Positions 1 to 7,528 of a stretch of DNA of 41,936 nt are shown piece by piece. The notes under the pieces were generated by a model that was not told where the DNA came from, made no database searches, and saw nothing but the letters and a program-made list of their open reading frames with translations. Made by a program: the position numbers and the translations under genes. How positions within the stretch are numbered: the stretch's first letter is position 1; every line of letters begins with the position of its first letter. The stretch lies in IMG/VR virus record IMGVR_UViG_3300032163_000725, positions 1-41,936 of that record, one strand, 5' to 3'. The stretch comes from a virus.

Positions 1-127
1 TGTAAAAGCAACAAGTCAATTATCCGGAACAGATTATAACCCCGAAAAAGCTACAGACCCCGCAAAATCGCTTACAGGGGCAATCGAAAATAATTCATGG
101 ACGTCAGCATCTGGCGGGCAGGCGAAC
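1..127. repeat. Terminal direct repeat, left copy (circular contig)
   Basis: These 127 bases are identical to the last 127 bases of the window (41810-41936). The repeat lies in the middle of a coding region that reads straight through when the ends are joined. A length of exactly 127 is a common assembler k-mer, so the repeat is more likely an assembly overlap of a circular or circularly permuted genome than a biological terminal repeat. Confidence 0.95.
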
Positions 128-595
128 CAAAGGTTTCATATCGACTTAGGATCGGCAAAAGTGATAAATAGAATATATTATGAAAATGGACATGACAGCG
201 GGGTAAGCACTGATAGAGCGCCGAAGAATTTTACCTTCTGGGGTTCAAATTCAGCAATCTCTTTTGCGGATCTTACCTATGCAACTGATACTGGATGGAT
301 ACAACTTACAACCGATATTTCGGCGCTTGTCCAACACGTCGCCGCTGACCAGGCAGACCCTAAATATGTGGTCGTTACTAACACAACAGCATATCGGTAT
401 TACGCCTTCAAGTTTGCTGATAATTGGGGCAGCGCAATTCTTATGGGAATACGCCGGGTAGAATTACAGAGTCTTCCTACCATAGATTTATACGCTTATT
501 CTGAAGCTACTATAAAAACTCAGGGGGCCTATTCTATAAAAGGAATAGCGGCCACAACAAGCGCACTGAACAAAACCCTAACAAAGACATTTTAA
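1..595 (+). CDS. Discoidin-like (F5/8 type C) tail-tip protein, 3' part of a gene that starts at 41685
   Basis: This is the C-terminal part of a 239-residue protein whose first 42 codons lie at 41685-41810; codons continue in phase from base 2. The joined protein has a galactose-binding/discoidin-like domain, with SGTYASQYPPVQSG, then KATDPAKSLTGAIENNSWTS, the strand RFHIDLGSAKVINRIYY, and later YRYYAFKFADNW and GIRRVEL. Such jelly rolls bind sugars and are common on phage tail tips. The last 35 residues (EATIKTQGAYSIKG, LNKTLTKTF) look like the first strands of a second jelly roll whose remaining strands are encoded by the next gene in the +1 frame. The stop at 593-595 may therefore be a frameshift point rather than a true protein end. 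Confidence 0.8.
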   Translation, partial: VKATSQLSGTDYNPEKATDPAKSLTGAIENNSWTSASGGQANQRFHIDLGSAKVINRIYYENGHDSGVSTDRAPKNFTFWGSNSAISFADLTYATDTGWIQLTTDISALVQHVAADQADPKYVVVTNTTAYRYYAFKFADNWGSAILMGIRRVELQSLPTIDLYAYSEATIKTQGAYSIKGIAATTSALNKTLTKTF

Positions 596-596
596 T
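590..596 (+). other. Possible +1 frameshift site TTT_TAA joining two tail-tip ORFs
   Basis: The upstream frame ends ACA TTT TAA. A tRNA-Phe on TTT (590-592) can re-pair with TTT at 591-593, moving reading +1 into AAT ATG GCT and the next ORF. The ATG at 597 has no Shine-Dalgarno sequence, unlike most genes here, and one jelly-roll domain seems to span the junction. Stop-codon-associated +1 frameshifts are known in tail genes of phages SPP1 and Listeria PSA. A one-base sequencing error in the T4 run is the alternative. Confidence 0.5.
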
Positions 597-2294
597 ATGG
601 CTGCCAAAAATTTAAGTGGAATATTACAATTAAGATTTGATCTCTACGCAAGCGTAGCGGGGACAAACTTAAAATTCGGGATCCATGATACCGGAGGAAC
701 GACCACAGAATATACTCCAGCATTAACGGCAACCAATGTATGGGAAACATTTGACTGGGATATCTCTGCCGTAGCCGATGCCAATAAGGACGCTATCGAC
801 ACTTTGATAATCACAGTTATTGGCGCTGCATTACCGAATACGTTCTATATAGATAATTTTTATGGAATAGCGGCGCCAGTTGTCACTACTCAAGCAGTCA
901 CTGGCATTGGTACCGTACAGGCTTCAGCCAACGGCAATATTACGGATTTAAGTGGCGAGTTGGCGAGTACGAGAGGATTCAAGTATGGACTTACAGGGAC
1001 AGACACATGGTCCGCAAGTGAGATCGGGACTTTTTCAGAAGGTGCATTTGCGGGGCTATTATCAAGCCTGACAGCTAACACAACCTATTATGTAAGGGCA
1101 TTCGTAACGGATTCGCTGGGCACCGCATACGGTTCGTATGTGACATTTGCAACTGAAGCGATCCCGTTCCCCATCATAGACTCGAAGGATTATCGGATAG
1201 AACTGAGGGATAATAATGGCACACTATTATCATATATACAGAATCTCGTCGATAAGGCCGCATGGTCATGGGATCGGGTGGGCGGATGCGGAGACTGTTC
1301 TCTGCGATTAAAAACAGATTTTGATGGTGTCCTTGCCGGTTCATTTACCGAGGATTCTGAGATCCGTATATACATACCAAGTGTTGCGGGAACCGCCGAA
1401 CTCTGGTATTCCGGATACATAGACAAGGTCACACCATCCATATCATTGGACGAATCTATAGAACTTTATTGCCTCGGATATGTCAACCAGTTAAAACGCG
1501 TCATAGTAAGAGAAAAGACTTATATCGGTAATGAGATAGCGGAGATCGTGCGTAATATAGCGGAAGTATACGCGACGGCATATACAGGCATCATATCAAC
1601 GGCGCCAAATTATGAAATAACAGATTTTACGGCCGATTCAATATATTTTAATGAGTCCGCGTTCGAGGCCATGACGAAACTGGCCGATATCGCAGGAAAG
1701 AGGGAGTGGGGAGTAGGCGCGGATAAAAAGATATTTTTCAAGCGCCGGGATGATTCGATTAAAAACTATTTCAACCTAACGCATGACTTTACATCTTTCC
1801 AACCCGTAAAAGATTTTAACCCTATCGTGACAAAGATATTTCTGGAGGGATCGGACGGTTATAAACAAACCTTTGAAATTACTAATAAAATATCAGTCAG
1901 GGAGAAGGTTATATCCAATTCATCTATCAGCACGGAATCGGTGGCATATCAGTTCGCCCGGGCCTATTTAAAAGAAAATGGCATGATAAGGCGATCATAT
2001 ACTGCCAAGCAGATCGGCCGGCAGACGCGCATAGAGTCAACCGTGCCAATAGGCCGGGCGATGATATCCGCCAAGATAGGCATTCGTTCAAAGTATGATG
2101 TGGCGGCTAATAAGTATGACGCCGGCATAAAGTATGACGGCGACAACCTGACGCTCCAGGTCGAGAGGATAAAATATGAACTTACGGATACTGGAGTGAA
2201 CGCGACGCTTTACCTGGGCGCGATACCTCCGAGCATTACCGACGAACTCGCGAAATTAGAATATATGATAAACCAGACACAAAACACAATATGA
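597..2294 (+). CDS. Tail-tip/baseplate protein with jelly-roll, FN3-like and hub-like regions
   Basis: A 565-residue structural protein. Residues 1-95 resemble the back half of a carbohydrate-binding jelly roll (LKFGIHDTGGTT, WETFDWDISAVADANKDA, NTFYIDNFYG). Residues 96-195 resemble a fibronectin type III or similar beta-sandwich (SLTANTTYYVRAFVTDSLGT). From about residue 200 the sequence (DYRIELRDNNGTLLSYI, WSWDRVGGCGDCSLRL, LWYSGYIDKVTPS) resembles phage tail proteins of the Gp37-like/baseplate-hub group. It follows the tape measure, Dit-like and discoidin genes in the usual tail-tip order. There is no Shine-Dalgarno sequence before the ATG, which supports production as a fusion with the upstream ORF. 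Family assignment is by eye, so the hub role is moderately supported. Confidence 0.75.
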   Translation: MAAKNLSGILQLRFDLYASVAGTNLKFGIHDTGGTTTEYTPALTATNVWETFDWDISAVADANKDAIDTLIITVIGAALPNTFYIDNFYGIAAPVVTTQAVTGIGTVQASANGNITDLSGELASTRGFKYGLTGTDTWSASEIGTFSEGAFAGLLSSLTANTTYYVRAFVTDSLGTAYGSYVTFATEAIPFPIIDSKDYRIELRDNNGTLLSYIQNLVDKAAWSWDRVGGCGDCSLRLKTDFDGVLAGSFTEDSEIRIYIPSVAGTAELWYSGYIDKVTPSISLDESIELYCLGYVNQLKRVIVREKTYIGNEIAEIVRNIAEVYATAYTGIISTAPNYEITDFTADSIYFNESAFEAMTKLADIAGKREWGVGADKKIFFKRRDDSIKNYFNLTHDFTSFQPVKDFNPIVTKIFLEGSDGYKQTFEITNKISVREKVISNSSISTESVAYQFARAYLKENGMIRRSYTAKQIGRQTRIESTVPIGRAMISAKIGIRSKYDVAANKYDAGIKYDGDNLTLQVERIKYELTDTGVNATLYLGAIPPSITDELAKLEYMINQTQNTI

Positions 2295-2302
2295 GGTGAC
2301 AA

Positions 2303-3148
2303 ATGAGCTTATATCCTTCGGCCCCGGATATTTTCGTGGATAGGACAGGCGCGGACGCAATAGCTTCAAGTGACCCAAACAATGCGTATGATGCGATAGA
2401 AAATATAGAGAACTTTCTCGGCGCATCAGGTCAGCCGCAAGCAAAACTTGCCACTCTAATAAATGTATTCAGGAACATGTTTCAGCCATTACCACAGTGC
2501 TCCTGGATGGATGCGGATACCATCGCGATACTTCCGACGTCTGGAGTTCTTTTTTCGACCAATAATTTCGTGATAAAAAGAAACACGGCAATGTTAACTT
2601 GCTGCTTATCACTACACTTGGATACAGGATCCGAACTCGCGAGCTCCTGGTATGATCTGTATCTGGTAGGAGACGGAGCTAACTCGCTGTATACAGCAAA
2701 ATTCGTGTTACAGGGTAGCGCACCATCGGGGATAACTTATAGCAAAAAGATAAATTCTTTCAGAAATGATGGATCAAGCAATCTGTTAAAAGCGCTTCAA
2801 AGTAATTATGACATGCTCTGGGATGCTCCAATATTAGTCGGTAGCGATGCTTCTGCGAGTTCTTGGAGCGGTGCTGTATCTTGTACAAACGCCATGCCGA
2901 GTATATCCACAGAAGGTTTGTTCGGGGTATCGTCAGGGCGGGGCAGCGCGGGAGTAATCAATATGTATTTGAGACCTAACGGTTCCGCCATGTCAACTAA
3001 TTTTTCAAACGGGCTTGGGGTATATACCGACGGTAATAATATAGAGGGGCAATTAAACTGCTTCACTGACTCGTTACAACAGATCCAGCATCATGGAACT
3101 GTTCAATCTGTAAAAATATCCGTTAAAGGGTACAGCATAAAGGTATAA
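2303..3148 (+). CDS. Tail fibre-like structural protein
   Basis: A 281-residue protein beginning MSLYPSAPDIFVDRTGADAI and continuing DPNNAYDAIENIENFLGA. This opening is typical of phage tail-fibre or fibre-adaptor proteins, where an N-terminal element and a short helix lead into a receptor-binding beta domain. The middle part (SSWYDLYLVGDGANS, YSKKINSFRNDGSSNL) matches a recurrent head-domain pattern in such proteins. The start has a GAGGTGAC ribosome site 8 bases after the upstream stop. It is the last of the tail-tip genes. No catalytic motif is visible; host-receptor binding is inferred from position and composition. Confidence 0.7.
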   Translation: MSLYPSAPDIFVDRTGADAIASSDPNNAYDAIENIENFLGASGQPQAKLATLINVFRNMFQPLPQCSWMDADTIAILPTSGVLFSTNNFVIKRNTAMLTCCLSLHLDTGSELASSWYDLYLVGDGANSLYTAKFVLQGSAPSGITYSKKINSFRNDGSSNLLKALQSNYDMLWDAPILVGSDASASSWSGAVSCTNAMPSISTEGLFGVSSGRGSAGVINMYLRPNGSAMSTNFSNGLGVYTDGNNIEGQLNCFTDSLQQIQHHGTVQSVKISVKGYSIKV

Positions 3149-3166
3149 TAAAACAGGAGGCATGCA

Positions 3167-3739
3167 ATGATATTAAATAGAAAAGGATTTATTCTCGAAG
3201 GCGCGGCGGTTCTCTGGGTAACCATATCGCTTATTATTGGAACGGTGGCGATATTTAAGGGCCCAGATATAGTAAAATCTCTCGGGAGCGTATGGAACGG
3301 CGGCGATAAGAACCAGACAAAACAGACGTATGAATTATCCGAAAGATATCCTGTTGGCACCATGGACGCGCAAGGCAAGTTTATCAAGATGGGCGATTAC
3401 GATAAAAAAGAGAAGCGACTGAATCTGGTAGCCGTCCAGCCACCGCTTACATTCTGGCAAAAATATGGATGGGTTTTCTTGTTGCTCGGAATCGCGATCA
3501 TCGCCTGCCCGTCATTTGGAATTTGGATATACAATAAGGCACGGAATAATATCGCGCAGCTCATCACCGGGATCGAGGAAGCAAAAAAACAGATGCCAAA
3601 AGCCTCAGCCGATATCCTGTCCGCGAACCTGTCGCGCAAGATGGATGCGTCCGTTAAGACAAAAATAAAAAAGATAAAGGGCCAGCTCGTGGCAAAGGGC
3701 GTCCTAACGACAGCCGCAGAGACGGCGCCAACGACATAG
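3167..3739 (+). CDS. Two-pass membrane protein, unknown role (possible lysis helper)
   Basis: A 190-residue protein with hydrophobic segments at about residues 8-30 and 101-122, a polar 70-residue linker (GGDKNQTKQTYELSERYPVG) and a basic, helical C-terminal tail (about 125-190). The start has an AGGAGG site (ACAGGAGGCATGCAATG). It lies after the fibre gene and before a regulatory gap, a place where holins, spanins or virion membrane proteins are often found. It is longer than a typical holin. I do not recognise the family; a membrane role during lysis or adsorption is only suggested by topology and position. Confidence 0.7.
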   Translation: MILNRKGFILEGAAVLWVTISLIIGTVAIFKGPDIVKSLGSVWNGGDKNQTKQTYELSERYPVGTMDAQGKFIKMGDYDKKEKRLNLVAVQPPLTFWQKYGWVFLLLGIAIIACPSFGIWIYNKARNNIAQLITGIEEAKKQMPKASADILSANLSRKMDASVKTKIKKIKGQLVAKGVLTTAAETAPTT

Positions 3740-3857
3740 CTATAAGTGGATCTGATCTAACTGCCCTTCTTATCTCCGCTTTTTAACGAGGATAAATATC
3801 AGGGCCGGCTACCGTATTCCGAGCGATCCATAAGTGCTGAGTTCAGGAGAAAAGACT

Positions 3858-4022
3858 ATGCCGCCGAAACTACGAAATAAACAATCTTCCTATAACCCCT
3901 TGACAAGCACAGGGTTCGGTGATATACTTCAAGCTATGGAAGTTAACATAAGATATAGAATAAAAACAGGACCACCGAATGTAAAGCTTTCCGTCGGAAA
4001 TAAGTTAAATTTTAGTTCTTAA
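3858..4022 (+). CDS. Small ORF, 54 residues, doubtful
   Basis: ATG at 3858 follows AGGAGA with good spacing and opens 54 codons (MPPKLRNKQSSYN to KLNFSS) that stop exactly where a terminator begins. The ORF contains a consensus promoter (3900-3928), and an internal ATG at 3936 falls almost at the predicted start of that transcript, giving a 28-codon, possibly leaderless ORF (MEVNIRYRIK). The region may be an RNA rather than a gene. I recognise no family. Confidence 0.3.
   Translation: MPPKLRNKQSSYNPLTSTGFGDILQAMEVNIRYRIKTGPPNVKLSVGNKLNFSS
3900..3928 (+). promoter_or_regulatory. Consensus sigma70-type promoter
   Basis: TTGACA at 3900-3905, a 17-base spacer and TATACT at 3923-3928. The -35 box is perfect, the -10 box matches 5 of 6 bases, and the spacing is ideal. 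The predicted start is near 3935. It reads toward a terminator about 85 bases downstream. Confidence 0.75.
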
Positions 4023-4051
4023 CCACACTCATAATTGGGTGTGGTTTTTTT
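3935..4051 (+). ncRNA. Candidate small RNA or attenuated leader, module A
   Basis: The segment between the promoter at 3900-3928 and the terminator at 4021-4051 would make an RNA of about 117 nt. It precedes the early gene block. It could be a small RNA, a leaderless 28-codon message (ATG at 3936), or a leader where terminator read-through sets early expression. Similar promoter-leader-terminator units occur at 12238-12361 and 25701-25860. Confidence 0.45.
4021..4051 (+). terminator. Rho-independent terminator
   Basis: AACCACACTC (4021-4030) pairs with GGGTGTGGTT (4037-4046) with one T-G wobble and a 6-base loop. The run of T at 4045-4051 follows directly. It is a strong intrinsic terminator on the + strand. 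Confidence 0.9.
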
Positions 4052-4069
4052 ATGTGTAGGAGTAGCGAG

Positions 4070-4207
4070 ATGAACAAAACAAAGTCCCTGCGAGAAAATA
4101 GAAGCAGATTTTTTATGTCAATTTCCGCCACAAGACACTTGAAGGGCTTCACTGCTCAGCCTTCGCAGGGCTCAAGTTCTTGTGGTGGTTTAATTTATAG
4201 GAGGTAG
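4070..4207 (+). CDS. Small ORF, 45 residues, overlapping a hairpin, doubtful
   Basis: ATG at 4070 follows AGGAG with a 7-base spacing and opens 45 codons (MNKTKSLRENRSRFF at the start, CGGLIYRR at the end) reaching the ribosome site of the next gene. Most of its 3' half coincides with the long inverted repeat at 4125-4188, so the protein sequence may be incidental. I recognise no family. Confidence 0.25.
   Translation: MNKTKSLRENRSRFFMSISATRHLKGFTAQPSQGSSSCGGLIYRR
4125..4188. repeat. Long imperfect inverted repeat (hairpin)
   Basis: CCGCCACAAGACACTTGA (4125-4142) pairs with TCAAGTTCTTGTGGTGG (4172-4188): 17 pairs with one wobble and one bulged C. The 29-base inner part can pair further (CTGC with GCAG). 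It ends 23 bases before the start at 4212. It resembles a REP-like palindrome or a structured 5' leader. There is no T run, so it is not a classic terminator. Confidence 0.7.
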
Positions 4208-4211
4208 CGGT

Positions 4212-4664
4212 ATGACAGCAGCCGGACAGAGCGCAATCGAGATATTAAAGAAGCACGGCGTAAAGCCGAATAAGTCGGCCAGGGCGAAGGCGGCGGTCGA
4301 GCAGGCGGTAAAGGATCGCGCGAAAGCGAAGCGAGTAGCAGGCGTGGATCCGCTCGGCGCAGCAGCGCAGAAGCGCGCCGTAGAGAATGACAAGGCCGCA
4401 GTGGCCAGGACCACAGAGCATATTGAATCACTGGGTAATACAGGAGAGAAGGCAGGATCCCGGGCCGATCTTATGGCACAGGCACAGAACGCCGGGATTA
4501 AGTATTTTCGGATCCTGAATAAGTGCGAGCTTGAAGTCGCGCTGAAACTGGCCGGAGAGAAGGATCAGATAGCCATAGATCAGCTAATAAACACGGCCAA
4601 AGCACGCTGGCAGGCCGGATGGAATAAAAAGGCACGCGAAGCCGGCGCGGCCCACAAGGAATAA
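4212..4664 (+). CDS. Small basic protein with Rho-N/SAP-like C-terminal helix motif
   Basis: A 150-residue protein. The N-terminal two thirds are Ala/Lys/Arg-rich and helical (KKHGVKPNKSARAKAAVEQA, RAKAKRVAGVDPLGAAAQKR). Residues about 85-120 (LMAQAQNAGIKYFRILNKCE, followed by LEVALKLAG) resemble the short helix-turn-helix of Rho N-terminal or SAP-like domains, which bind nucleic acid. The start has a clear AGGAGGTAG site. It is the first gene after the regulatory gap, one base apart from the RlpA-like gene. DNA or RNA binding is a guess from motif and composition; the function is unknown. Confidence 0.65.
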   Translation: MTAAGQSAIEILKKHGVKPNKSARAKAAVEQAVKDRAKAKRVAGVDPLGAAAQKRAVENDKAAVARTTEHIESLGNTGEKAGSRADLMAQAQNAGIKYFRILNKCELEVALKLAGEKDQIAIDQLINTAKARWQAGWNKKAREAGAAHKE

Positions 4665-4665
4665 C

Positions 4666-5043
4666 ATGAAACGCACCATAGTAACATTGTTGATTCTGCT
4701 TGTATGCCGGACTGCCGTGGCCCAGGAAACCACGGCGTCCTGGTACTCGCGCGCCTCGTGCGCCCGGGAAGGAACCGGCGGAGCGGATATACGGATGGCG
4801 AACGGAAGGAGACTCGTAGATGAAGATCTCACGTGTGCGGCATGGAATTACAGATTCGGCACGGTACTTAAAGTCACTAATCTCCGGACAAAAAAATCTG
4901 TCACGGTTACTGTTACCGACAGAGGCCCGGCGAAAAGACTCGTCCGAATTGGAAGAATATGTGACCTCTCGCGCGGAGCATTTGAGAGATTAGCGCCGCT
5001 GTCGGAAGGGATAATACCGGTAAAAATAGAGAGGATAAAGTGA
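4666..5043 (+). CDS. Secreted RlpA-like double-psi beta-barrel protein (likely cell-wall lysis)
   Basis: A 125-residue protein with an N-terminal signal peptide (MKRTIVTLLILLVCRTAVAQ, likely cut after Ala19) and a complete small DPBB domain: TASWYS, MANGRRL, FGTVLKVTNLRTKKSVTVTV, TDRGPAKR, ICDLSRGAFERLAPL. This is the RlpA family, of which some members are septal lytic transglycosylases acting on peptidoglycan in the periplasm. The DRGP and DLS motifs are present. The His often seen before the PFGT-type motif is Trp here (CAAWNYRFGT). No other endolysin is recognisable in the genome, so this is the best candidate for wall degradation. Whether it is catalytically active cannot be told from sequence. 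Confidence 0.8.
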   Translation: MKRTIVTLLILLVCRTAVAQETTASWYSRASCAREGTGGADIRMANGRRLVDEDLTCAAWNYRFGTVLKVTNLRTKKSVTVTVTDRGPAKRLVRIGRICDLSRGAFERLAPLSEGIIPVKIERIK

Positions 5044-5417
5044 GAAACGAGAGAGGGCAATTCATCAAAGGAAGTAACGGAAGACCAGGGAATGTCATCC
5101 CTGCCGATATCAGAAAAAAGATATCAAGCACGTTGACTGGCAGATATCAAGGCGAGGATAGCCCGACGTGGAAGGGCGGTAGATGGAAAGACGAGATGGG
5201 ATATATAAGGATCCCCATCCAGGCAGGATCCGATGCTTACGTCTATGAACATCGGATGGTGATGGAGCACATGATCGGCAGAAAGCTCAAGGCCGGCGAG
5301 ATGGTCCATCACATCAATGGCGTTAAGCATGACAACCGCCCTGTGAATTTAAGATTATTTATCAGCAGATCAGAGCACGTGAAATATCATGCGACGGAGG
5401 TGGCAAATGCGATGTAG
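5040..5417 (+). CDS. HNH homing endonuclease 1
   Basis: A 125-residue free-standing HNH endonuclease. The N-terminal part has the NUMOD3-like DNA-binding pattern (DIRKKISSTLTGRYQGEDSP, TWKGGRW), then GYIRIPI, EHRMVMEHMIG and the catalytic core MVHHINGVKHDNRPVNLRL, with a closing SEHVKYH. It starts at a GTG in a GTGA overlap with the RlpA-like gene and overlaps the next gene by 11 bases, so it sits exactly at a gene junction. Such enzymes spread by cutting related genomes that lack them. It resembles HNH genes 2 (7529) and 4 (18527). Confidence 0.9.
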   Translation: MRNERGQFIKGSNGRPGNVIPADIRKKISSTLTGRYQGEDSPTWKGGRWKDEMGYIRIPIQAGSDAYVYEHRMVMEHMIGRKLKAGEMVHHINGVKHDNRPVNLRLFISRSEHVKYHATEVANAM

Positions 5418-6507
5418 CGCTTTACCCTTGGCATCGAAATGTAGGGGATCATACAAGTTAACCGCAGGTTATGGATCCGAATTATCTCGTCTCGGCACCG
5501 CATATCATGAAGCCGCAAGAGCGAAGGTATTAAACCTTCCGTTTGACGCTGACGCTCTCAGGGCAAAATACGCGTTAACTGACGACGAGATGAGATCCAT
5601 CGATTATGGAATTTATAATCTCCAAATCAAGACGCCTGTCGGAGCGATAGTAATGGCAGATGATAAAAAGATGACAGGAATAAATGGAAAACTTACAGGA
5701 ACGCCGGACCTGGGCATCCTACATAGTAAAACCCTAACGGTCGCGGATTATAAATCCGGGTGGGGTGATGTAGAAGATCCGGAAACGAATAACCAACTCA
5801 TAGGATATGCCTTACTCATTATCGAGGAACTTATCCGAGCCGGGATAGAATTGCCGGAGAAGATCGTCCTGATGATAGTAATGCCGAAGATAAACGTCGT
5901 AAAGACTGCGGTATTTACTCTTGAAAAACTGCAGGCGCTGCGCCCGGTGATCGAGCGGATCATAGACGAGGCGGAGGCCGGCGCCGAGGACTTCACAACC
6001 GGGCCGTGGTGCCAGTCGTGCTTTAAGAGTATGAACTGCCCGGCGTTCGCGGGCCAGGTAATGACGTTGGCAAGGTACGTCCAGCCGGACGTTCTGGATC
6101 CGGTAGACGTAAAGAAGGCGCTGCAGATTTTACTGCCGATAGCAAATTCCGTGGGGCCGATGAGCGATAAGATCCAGGCGCTGGCAAAAGCATGGGTGAG
6201 GGAGAACGGACCGCTTGAATTAGGCGGAGGGCAGACGTTCTGCCAGGTGGTAGGTAATAAACAGGAGGTACAGCCAAAGAAGGCATTTGAGACGCTGAAG
6301 GAATACTTCCCGGAGGATAGTATTTGGGAGGTAATGACGGCCAGCATGACGAAGATCACCGCGCTGGCGGTAGCGACAAAGCGAGGACTGTCAACGATCG
6401 TAAAGAACCGGCTGATTGAGGCCAAGGCGTTGACACAGGAAACGACAGTGCAGTACAGAATTATAAAGGGAGGGGATAAAGGCAATGGACAAATCGAAGG
6501 AGAGTAA
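5407..6507 (+). CDS. PD-(D/E)XK exonuclease of the phage recombination module
   Basis: The ATG at 5407 is chosen because GGAGG lies 6 bases upstream; this gives 366 residues. The protein opens MRCSALPLASKC and has GTAYHEAAR, GTPDLGIL and VADYKSGWG, which match the His, Asp and E/D-x-K parts of RecB/Cas4-like PD-(D/E)XK nucleases, plus a cysteine-bearing segment (WCQSCFKSMNCPAF) like the Cas4/AddB type that can bind an iron-sulfur cluster. It is followed directly by RecT and then an SMC-like ATPase, so it probably resects DNA ends to make single strands for annealing during phage recombination or replication. Confidence 0.85.
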   Translation: MRCSALPLASKCRGSYKLTAGYGSELSRLGTAYHEAARAKVLNLPFDADALRAKYALTDDEMRSIDYGIYNLQIKTPVGAIVMADDKKMTGINGKLTGTPDLGILHSKTLTVADYKSGWGDVEDPETNNQLIGYALLIIEELIRAGIELPEKIVLMIVMPKINVVKTAVFTLEKLQALRPVIERIIDEAEAGAEDFTTGPWCQSCFKSMNCPAFAGQVMTLARYVQPDVLDPVDVKKALQILLPIANSVGPMSDKIQALAKAWVRENGPLELGGGQTFCQVVGNKQEVQPKKAFETLKEYFPEDSIWEVMTASMTKITALAVATKRGLSTIVKNRLIEAKALTQETTVQYRIIKGGDKGNGQIEGE

Positions 6508-7450
6508 GGGCGCGCTGATCACGCAGGATGAGATCAAGGGCAAAAAGAATGCCCTGGACAAGATGGCAGCAAGGCTGGACGTTTCGGCGGAGGTCCTGAA
6601 AAAGACACTCATGGCGACAGCGTTCAGTCTGTGCAAGGACGAGGCGCAGTTCCTGTCGGCTGTGATCGTGGCCAACACGTACCAGCTGAACCCGATATTG
6701 AAGGAGATGACAGCCTTCCCGGGAAAATCAGGTGGCGTGGTGCCTATAGTAATGATAGACGGATGGATCAAGCTCGTCAACCGCCAGGATAACTACGATG
6801 GCGTAGAGCTGATCGAGAACGAGAACAAAGACGGCGAAAAGAACAACAGCAAGACCACGCTGGACAGCGTCACGGCGAAGTTCTACCTCAAGGGCCGCGA
6901 ACATGCGGTCGTCATCACGGAGTATATGGATGAGTGCTATGACGGCACCAAGGGCCCGTGGCAGAAGTGGCCCAGGCGCATGCTCCGGCACAAGGCATAC
7001 ATCCAAGGTGCCAGGGTAGCCTTCGGATTCACCGGCATTTACGATGAGGACGAGGCCGCCAGGATCCGCGAAGGAGAGGCTATCGAGGCCGTAGCAGAGC
7101 CTATGATAGGCCTAAAGCACGATAAGGCAGGGAAGGACACGGCTGGAGCCGCAGTCGCGCAGCCAGCAAGCGGTCAGCCCACAGAACAGGCCGCTCCCGG
7201 AGCAGTCGTGGAGGGCCAGATCGTGCCTGCCTGGGACGACTTCGGGGATCCGGATAGGTTCGGATCGCAGGGAAAACCGATGCTCTCCAACCTTAAGAAG
7301 TGCGCGGACAAGCTCGGCCAGGAGAAGTTCGTAGCGATCCTGGGCCGGGAGGGATGGGGATCGGCGAAAGAGATCGTCAAAGTCCCGGACCTGGCGAAGG
7401 TGGTAAACGCGCTACTCAATGAGATAGCGGACGGATGCAGCGATAAATAA
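6485..7450 (+). CDS. recT: RecT/Bet-family single-strand annealing protein
   Basis: A 321-residue protein with the RecT/Bet core: QLNPILKEMTAFPG, VVPIVMIDGWIKLVNRQ and the highly conserved GPWQKWPRRMLRHKA, ARVAFGFTGIYDEDEA. The C-terminal third is an Ala/Pro/Gln-rich linker (about 225-250) followed by a small helical domain. It anneals complementary single strands and works with the 5' exonuclease encoded just upstream, which it overlaps by 23 bases. A GGGAGGGG ribosome site precedes the ATG. The recombination role follows from the family; the symbol refers to the family rather than a known orthologue. Confidence 0.93.
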   Translation: MDKSKESKGALITQDEIKGKKNALDKMAARLDVSAEVLKKTLMATAFSLCKDEAQFLSAVIVANTYQLNPILKEMTAFPGKSGGVVPIVMIDGWIKLVNRQDNYDGVELIENENKDGEKNNSKTTLDSVTAKFYLKGREHAVVITEYMDECYDGTKGPWQKWPRRMLRHKAYIQGARVAFGFTGIYDEDEAARIREGEAIEAVAEPMIGLKHDKAGKDTAGAAVAQPASGQPTEQAAPGAVVEGQIVPAWDDFGDPDRFGSQGKPMLSNLKKCADKLGQEKFVAILGREGWGSAKEIVKVPDLAKVVNALLNEIADGCSDK

Positions 7451-7528
7451 AGACGGAAGGCGGTGCCTATGCACGGGTTAAATGCAGTCCGGCAGGACAC
7501 GCAGCCGCCAACCATAAGGAGAAGATAG

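Noticed and set aside
3144-3149. TATAAT before the gene at 3167
   Set aside because: No credible -35 box lies 16-18 bases upstream, and the site is inside the end of the fibre gene.
3167-3260. Type IV prepilin-like N-terminus in the membrane protein (NRKGFILEG)
   Set aside because: The Glu is at position +4 after the Gly instead of +5, and the protein has a second membrane segment and no pilin body. Chance resemblance.
5748-6485. Long open frame on the minus strand (245 codons)
   Set aside because: It lies opposite the PD-(D/E)XK nuclease gene, has a low-complexity Ser/Thr/Ile-rich product with no motif and no ribosome site. It is a shadow frame; the same holds for the other minus-strand frames, for example 29685-30401 and 39848-40414.
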